A DNA stretch of 64,000 nucleotides. Origin: Atrichornis clamosus. Lineage: Eukaryota; Chordata; Aves; Passeriformes; Menuridae. The DNA lies in the NCBI GenBank assembly GCA_013400975.1, contig WBMZ01011574.1, positions 62,001-126,000 on the forward strand, written 5' to 3'. A model generated the notes under the pieces. The model was not told the DNA's origin and ran no database searches. It saw nothing but the letters and a program-made list of their open reading frames with translations. The translations under genes and the position numbers were made by a program. Shown here piece after piece: positions 58,346 through 64,000 of this stretch. How positions within the stretch are numbered: the first letter of the stretch is position 1; every line of letters starts with the position of its first letter.

Positions 58346-61300
58346 GAGAGTTGTTTCCTGCCAGGCATGTCCCTGATTCTGCAGGATGAACCCTGTGCAT
58401 GCAGCCAGTGCCCCTGTCCCATTTCCCACCCTGACAGTGTTCCCAACATGCATCACGCACCACACAGTGTGGTGTGGGGACACTGCATGTCAATCCCCTC
58501 TCCTTCCAGAAGAGTTTTATGTGGAAAGTTTCAAAGAAGAAAACCTCTAGCAAGGGAAGAAGGATTATTGTATATATTCAATTATCTCGACAACTCAGTT
58601 CTCAAATTCCATCACAGATGAGAAGTTTGTCTGATTTAGCATAGTTTAAGCTTCTGAATCTGTTTCCCCACTCACCCATTCACACCAGAGGCTGTAAAAT
58701 ACTTTAGTGGTGATAGAAATGAGCTGCTGTTTCCCTCAGAAGAGATGCATTTCATGCTGTTCCCTCATGATAGAGGGAAAAGACCCACAACCAGCACAGA
58801 TTCCCCCTCTGCATCCTAGACTTTGTGTGATTGCCCCTGGACCTTAGAGAACCTATGGTGTTTACTAACAAGACAAGTTTTAAGCAGCCAAGAAAGAGGA
58901 GAGAACTAGATGAAAGGTAGTCAGCTCATGGGGGCTACCCTTGCTCATGGCATTGAGCTGCTACAAAGCAAGGACAAGGAGCCTGGAAATCTGGAATTCA
59001 GCAGGTGGCAACTATTTTGTACTAGCTGTAACATTTCCTTACCCTTGTTTTACAAACACTCAGCAAACGCAGCGTTTCGCAGGTTGCTGGTGTGATCTAC
59101 CAGCACAAGACCTTTATGCATTGGAAACGTGACCCTCCTGACATAAACCTGCTGACAGTTTCTGACTGATTGCTTTGTGCAATGAGTCTTTTTGACTCTC
59201 TGTCAACCTGACATCACCACCATGTATGGCATTAGGAGTTGGGGTACAGCAAAAACCTAGAGGGAGTTAAGTGTCCAGAGTTTCCAGGCAGTAGGGAGCA
59301 GGGCTGGCCGGAGAATTATAATAACAGAAAGAGCTGGGCTAGCAATCCCTGAAATGCTGCAAATGCCTGGAGACTTCAGCAGAATCACTTAGCGATCCCA
59401 CTTCATTAGAGAAAGGAGGCAACATTTGGATTTATCATTTTTACCTACAGAGAAAATGGGGTGGTTTTTATGTTAATGGTGTTTCATTGCACCTTGGTCG
59501 TCTGTATGGTGTGGGCATGCTACACTTGCGCAAAGAGAAGTGTGAACACAAGCTAAAGCTACAGCCATCACTAGGAGTGAAAGGGCAAAAATGAGAGGCC
59601 CTCGTGCAAAATTACACTGGAATTGTGTTGAAGTTGTTTTGGATACAATTCACATGACTACAATAGTCATATCTCATCTGCAGGGATTTAAGCATCCTGG
59701 ATGTTCACTGTTATTACAGCCAAGACCAGGAGGCCTCAGGAAGAACTGTAGGCAGAAGGGATCTGTTCATCGAGCTGAAGCCCCGGGGCCTCCTAGGGCT
59801 GAGTTAGTCTTTGTTAGAAGTTGCTCTCTGAAAAATTTAGCAGTTGCCCTTTCTAACCCACCCTTGGCAACAGCCTGCTGTTTTCACTGGCAGTGTGATT
59901 GTCTGTTCAGCTTTTTTTGTCAGGCTACACTGGAACGTAATTGCAGTAAATCTATCGCCACCTAGGGCTGCAGGAGGCTGGCTTACTGCTGTCTGAACTG
60001 CAGAGTTGAGCTAAGGCAGCCTTTGTCTTGTGCTGAAAGGGCCCACAGTCACTACTTTGACAGCAATTTTCTAGTGACACATGGACTGTACTACACAGGT
60101 GGCAAACTTGTTCCAACTAGGAGAGGGCAGTGATGTGCACCTGGTTAAGGTTACTCCCATTGTAATGCCAGCAACATGGCTGTACCACAAAGGGACAAAA
60201 CACAAATGGTTTGTAAACATTTTAAAATTAAGTTCGCATGATTAAGGCTAGGAAAAGGTGTCACCTCTGCCCGTTGATTTCATGTCAGCCCTCGCCCTGT
60301 GCTTTTCCCCTGTGCTTGGTTTCTGTGAGGGTCAGTCTTCTTCAGGACTTCTCCTTTGGTTCCTTGCAGTTCAGAAAAGACCACTTCTTGAAATCAGATG
60401 TACTTTGGGCTAACTGCTTACTTGGCATTTGACTCTGTTTCAGGTTATTCTGCTACTGCTTAAAAAGAATTTTCTTGTTTTTGCCTTCAGAGGTCAAATC
60501 TCAACCTAGTGCTGAAGGGGATGTGTGTTTTTAGGAGAGGAAAGCAAGTTCAGTGGGACTTCACTATGCTTGGAGGCCTTTATGTTCCCGTGTATATACC
60601 TACTCTCACAACAGGCTGCAGCGTAGGGGCTCCTTCAGTCAGGAAGATGCCTCTACACGTCAAGTGTCTGTGAAGAACTGTTTGCTCTTGTCCTGGGAGC
60701 AATACAGCTATGTCAGTGGTAGGCTTTGCCCATAACTGTAATTCAAAAGTTTTAGCAGATCTATCTAATTCTGGAGAAACAACACACTGACGAGACCATC
60801 TTGCTGTATGCTTTTGGAGCAAGGTTGGTCAGTGCTTACTCAAGGCCCTTTGCACCACACAGGGACGTCCTGTAGTCATGGCATGCATTTATATCTGTGT
60901 GTGTTCCTCTTCTTTTCATACTCACTTCCCAATTTCATCTGACTGGATCCTAAGCCTCTGTCTATCACTAGTGCTTTCTTTAGGCTAGTTGAATATTTCT
61001 GCTTGGTTTGGGGTTGCGGTTCTTTTGGGGGGTGGGAATATTTTGATTATCTACATGAAATCCCTTATCTCTTCTTCTGCACTTGGTATATGTGGAACTG
61101 ACAGCTCCAGGGAGGTAAATGAATGCCACTGCGTTTCAGAGAAAGAATTATTTCATGCAATTACCCTAAAAGTGCATGAGAGAACAGAGTGAAAGGAATG
61201 AGGGAGAGAAAGAAAGAGAGCATGAGAGAGAATAATCACAACACTTCGACAGGTTTACCCCATCGTGTTTGAAAATCTATCACTCTGACAAGTCCCCTTT

Positions 61301-62699
61301 GTGAAAGGTATAGACAGATAACCAGGCATTAGCTCTTCAAGGTCCTCTTGAGTGGAGGGTAATCAATAGAAGGATCAGTCCACTGGTCCATTTCGCTCAG
61401 TGCTGCTCCCTGATTATTTTTTTACAAACTGTCTCTACCCCATTTTCCTCTCAGTGTCTCACTTTGGCTCTCTCATTCAATTCTCAGTGGTTCCTGGGCA
61501 GAGGGACTTAGGTCAGCTTTAGGTTGACTTGTGGGTCTTTCTGTATAAATTATAATGTTTTTCTTCTGAGAAGGGTTGCAGTAACAAAAGGCCATGTCCC
61601 CAGTCCCTCCCTGCCTCTTCAGCCTTGTTAAAATGCTAAGGAAAAGAGAACTTTTTGTAGCTTTATTATTCATGTCTGGGAAGAGATTCCATGGAAGCAG
61701 TTCCTGTCCTGACTTTGCTGCTATTTCACCTGCCAACTTTGTCACCTTCTTGATTCCATCTGCACATCAGGGTCACCCAAGGGAAGCGGGTGACCACAGT
61801 CCTTGTCATCCTGGAGGCCTCATGGACCTGTGTTCATGAAAACATGTAAGATTCTTTGAGATCCTCAGGTGGAAATTGCTGGCCAGAGTAAATGTTCAAT
61901 GAAATAGTTTCTCACCATGCTTTCAAAGAGGCAGGACATTTGCCATACTGGGAGAGGAGGGAATGCTGGGCTAAAGGTTGCTGTGCCAGGTCACTTTTTG
62001 TCACCTGCACCTGCTGCTCTTGCAGCAAAGCCAATGCATTAGTCACACCTATTTGCACATTGAGGTTATTTAGAGCATGTGTTGTTCAGTTAGGAAAGCT
62101 AAGGTCTAGCATATGTCCTAAAATTAGGCTTTTTCCCTGTTGGTTGGTGTCAGAAAGGAGTGATTCACAGCCATGGAGGGAAGCCTTCCCACCTAGTCAA
62201 AGCAGTTAGTGCTTTAAGTAAGAGTTTATTTCTATGTAAGATAAAGCAAATTAGCTGAAGCTGCCTCCCTGGACCGTACCCTGCAGTGGGAGATGAGGGG
62301 AACACAGGGAGCACCCTACTGTGCTGCGGGTAACACTCACAAAACTGGCCACACAGCCCCTCTCCTGTCGGCCTGGTGTGCCATGGCCACCCGCTGTGCA
62401 CGCCCTAGCCAGGAGCACGTGCTCCTTGCCAGAGTATCTTCACACAGCTCCTTCCTCTCCTGACAGTCACAGCAGGTATATGCTATCACATCTCCTGGTA
62501 CGTGTTATCACATCTCCTGGCCTGCGTCCATGTGGCACGTGCTCACCGCCCGCTGGGTCTTCTGCCAGAGCAGCTGTGGACTCGGGTCTTATTCCCAGAG
62601 GGCTCATGGAGGCTTCAGTTTTGCTTCCAAAGACTCAGGCTTCATCTCCATGGCTTCCGGAAACTCTTCAATGAAGAAATGATAAATCTGTGGCTCAAG
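58346..62699. other. Last part of the 16.1-kb intron, no gene recognised
   Basis: No exon or named repeat was seen. Small features are a near-perfect palindrome at 58458-58474, a GA-rich run near 61190-61235 and a 22-bp direct duplication at 62484-62520. Confidence 0.55.
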
Positions 62700-62773
62700 C
62701 TAAAATTTTGGATTCTTTTAAACTTTCTTTTTCTCTCTTTTTTCTCTCTTTCCCTCTCTCTCCCCTTCTGCAG
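62700..62773 (+). promoter_or_regulatory. Polypyrimidine tract and AG acceptor before the S4 exon
   Basis: A long run of C and T (especially about 62715-62770) with only scattered purines ends in cttctgcag. This is a strong U2-type 3' splice site and contrasts with the AC acceptor of the S1 exon. The opposite strand gives an apparent 174-codon open frame rich in E, K and R, which is only the shadow of this tract. Confidence 0.85.
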
Positions 62774-62871
62774 GATGGTGGAGTACTCTCTGGATCTCCA
62801 GAACATTAACTTGTCTGCAATCCGTACTGTCCGTGTCCTGAGACCCCTGAAAGCTATCAACCGTGTGCCCA
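62774..62871 (+). CDS. CACNA1I: CACNA1I coding exon: domain I S3-S4 loop and S4 voltage sensor
   Basis: The first G completes the glycine codon GG|G from the exon ending at 46712. It is followed by 32 codons and one base (A) of the next codon. The peptide [16 protein letters not shown] covers the end of S3 and the short S3-S4 loop. [16 protein letters not shown] is S4, with basic residues at every third position (R, R, R, K) as expected of a voltage sensor. Gln occupies the place where Cav3.2 has the metal-binding histidine (DGHN), which fits Cav3.3 or Cav3.1. NLS in the loop is an N-glycosylation sequon. RPLKAINR, with Lys, matches Cav3.3, where the paralogues have RPLRAINR. The acceptor follows a roughly 60-base pyrimidine-rich tract and reads cttctgcag|G. 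The donor is a perfect A|gtaagt at 62872. The next exon (S5) is not in the window. Confidence 0.97.
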
Positions 62872-64000
62872 GTAAGTCGTGCTTCCCTCTCACACCTCTC
62901 AGCTCGGCTTGTGGGGAGTACATGATCAGGAAGGCTGTGCGTGGTGCTGTTGTCCAGGCAGGGTTCAGGTACAAACTGAGCAGAGGCTTCTGCAGGGTGT
63001 GTGCAGGCTTTTCCCCAACACGGGGCCAAGAGATGTTGTTGGATGGGCAGGAAAACAACAGTCTCCCAGCATATCTGCCGTGGTCATCCTTTGTGCATGG
63101 CCATGTTGATGGTTGAAGTTGAACAACATGCAGTAAAGCTAAAGTGTTTTTTCTTCCTCTTACCAAAGGATATCATGTTTGATGATGTCTGCAGCCTCCA
63201 AAAGGGCTGCATGTGAGATCTGGAGAAGGATGAGCTTGGGGAAGCAGGGAGAATTGGTTTGCTCAGGTTTTCATATGGCCTTCCAGATCCTCTCATCTTA
63301 AAAAATTTTCGTGCCATTACAGGTTAAGGGTGTATAGCACTGGCTGAGCTTTCTTTCCTCTTCACCTTGTGCTTTGTACTCTCTCTTTTTGTGCCAGCCA
63401 TCCCCTCTGTGAGCTGGTGTGTTTGTATGAGACAGGACGAGCACCTCTGGGCCTGGGGCTGCCAGGGCTGTGCCCAAGCCTGGATGTGTCAGCAGCTGAA
63501 TTGCTGCTCACTGGCACTGTTCTGGCCTGTTCAGGTCTGCGAGTAAACCAGAGGTGCTGCAGCCCTGGGGTGTGAGCTGCATTTTTACATTTTCTGGTGG
63601 TGCTGAACTTTTTCTTTCCTCACCTTCCCTTCCTGTGCCTCCCCTTGTTTTGTTTTGATTTTTTCTCATCAGTGTTCTTCTCCTTGCAACCCTGAAGCAA
63701 GTAAGCAAATGTTACTGTTGTTATTTAACTGCAGGGAACAGTGATGGAGGGGCTCAGGCTTTGCAGTGGTTGTATCCAGGCGGATGGAAGTGAACCAGCG
63801 GACAGGCTGCCTGCCATTGTGACTCAGGGGTTGCAAGAGCACTGAAAGCAGCCCACTGTGCTACTCTGATGTTTCTGGATATTCCCTGTGCAAAGGCAGT
63901 GGGTCCCACATGCAGTCCTGGGAGGCTTTAGGCATTTCTTCTACAAGTTTTTCAGTCTTACAGAATGGCAGGAAGTCTCTTTGCTATTCTCTGTAATCTC
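62872..64000 (+). other. Start of the intron following the S4 exon
   Basis: It begins with the consensus donor gtaagt. The next expected exon, encoding the S4-S5 linker and S5 and starting in phase 1, is not found before the end of the window. No repeat was recognised. Confidence 0.75.

Noticed and set aside
58458..58474. Near-perfect 17-bp palindrome caccacacagtgtggtg
   Set aside because: It is made of simple CA/TG repeats and so is likely by chance. No other structure is attached.
57962..58483. 173-codon minus-strand open frame
   Set aside because: It lies over a purine-skewed tract. The product is low-complexity and rich in S, F, L, P and H with no domain.
62642..63166. 174-codon minus-strand open frame
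   Set aside because: It is the antisense shadow of the polypyrimidine tract and S4 exon of CACNA1I.
63598..63608. RE1 left half-site (ggtgctgaa on the + strand)
   Set aside because: Only the left half matches and no right half follows at either usual spacing. A similar half near 46307 was rejected for the same reason.

Overview
The window is vertebrate nuclear DNA from a bird, very probably a passerine. It carries many fragments of CR1 LINEs in the avian style, two solo endogenous-retrovirus LTRs, and one copy of a tRNA-Ile-derived SINE with a CR1-type tail (about 22169-22310) that matches the passerine SINE TguSINE1 as I recall it. There are no prokaryote-like or compact-genome features. 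Almost all listed open frames are chance frames in intronic DNA.

One gene is recognisable, on the + strand: the part of CACNA1I (Cav3.3, T-type calcium channel alpha-1I) that encodes the domain I voltage sensor. Three coding exons are present: 45451-45562 (end of the N-terminal tail, S1 and the cysteine-rich S1-S2 loop), 46579-46712 (S2, S2-S3 linker, most of S3) and 62774-62871 (S3-S4 loop and S4). Their phases join without a break (2, 0, 2, then out in phase 1). Residues such as GMYQPC, the S2 run [10 protein letters not shown] and the S4 RPLKAINR point to Cav3.3 rather than Cav3.1 or Cav3.2. The first coding exons and everything after S4 lie outside the window.

Layout: 1-45450 is the 3' part of one intron of at least 45 kb. 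Its 3' end is not an AG. It reads as a minor-spliceosome AT-AC intron, with a perfect U12 branch-point motif TTCCTTGAC at 45432-45440 and a terminal AC at 45449-45450. 45563-46578 is a 1.0-kb intron, 46713-62773 a 16.1-kb intron, and 62872-64000 the start of the next intron. Both complete introns and the last donor are ordinary GT-AG type.

The introns hold solo LTRs at 4447-5030 and 16766-17447, young CR1 pieces in both orientations, and much older CR1-like LINE remnants (19460-19900, 25480-26065, 51300-53330). The last of these appears to be a landing site for two later CR1 insertions. They also hold a 10-bp-period tandem repeat (42884-42960), three G-quadruplex motifs, purine-skewed stretches and a few AT-rich homeodomain-site-like stretches that might be conserved enhancers. 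I see no second gene, no RNA gene outside the SINE, and no CRISPR or prokaryotic element. The most interesting item is the AT-AC acceptor.
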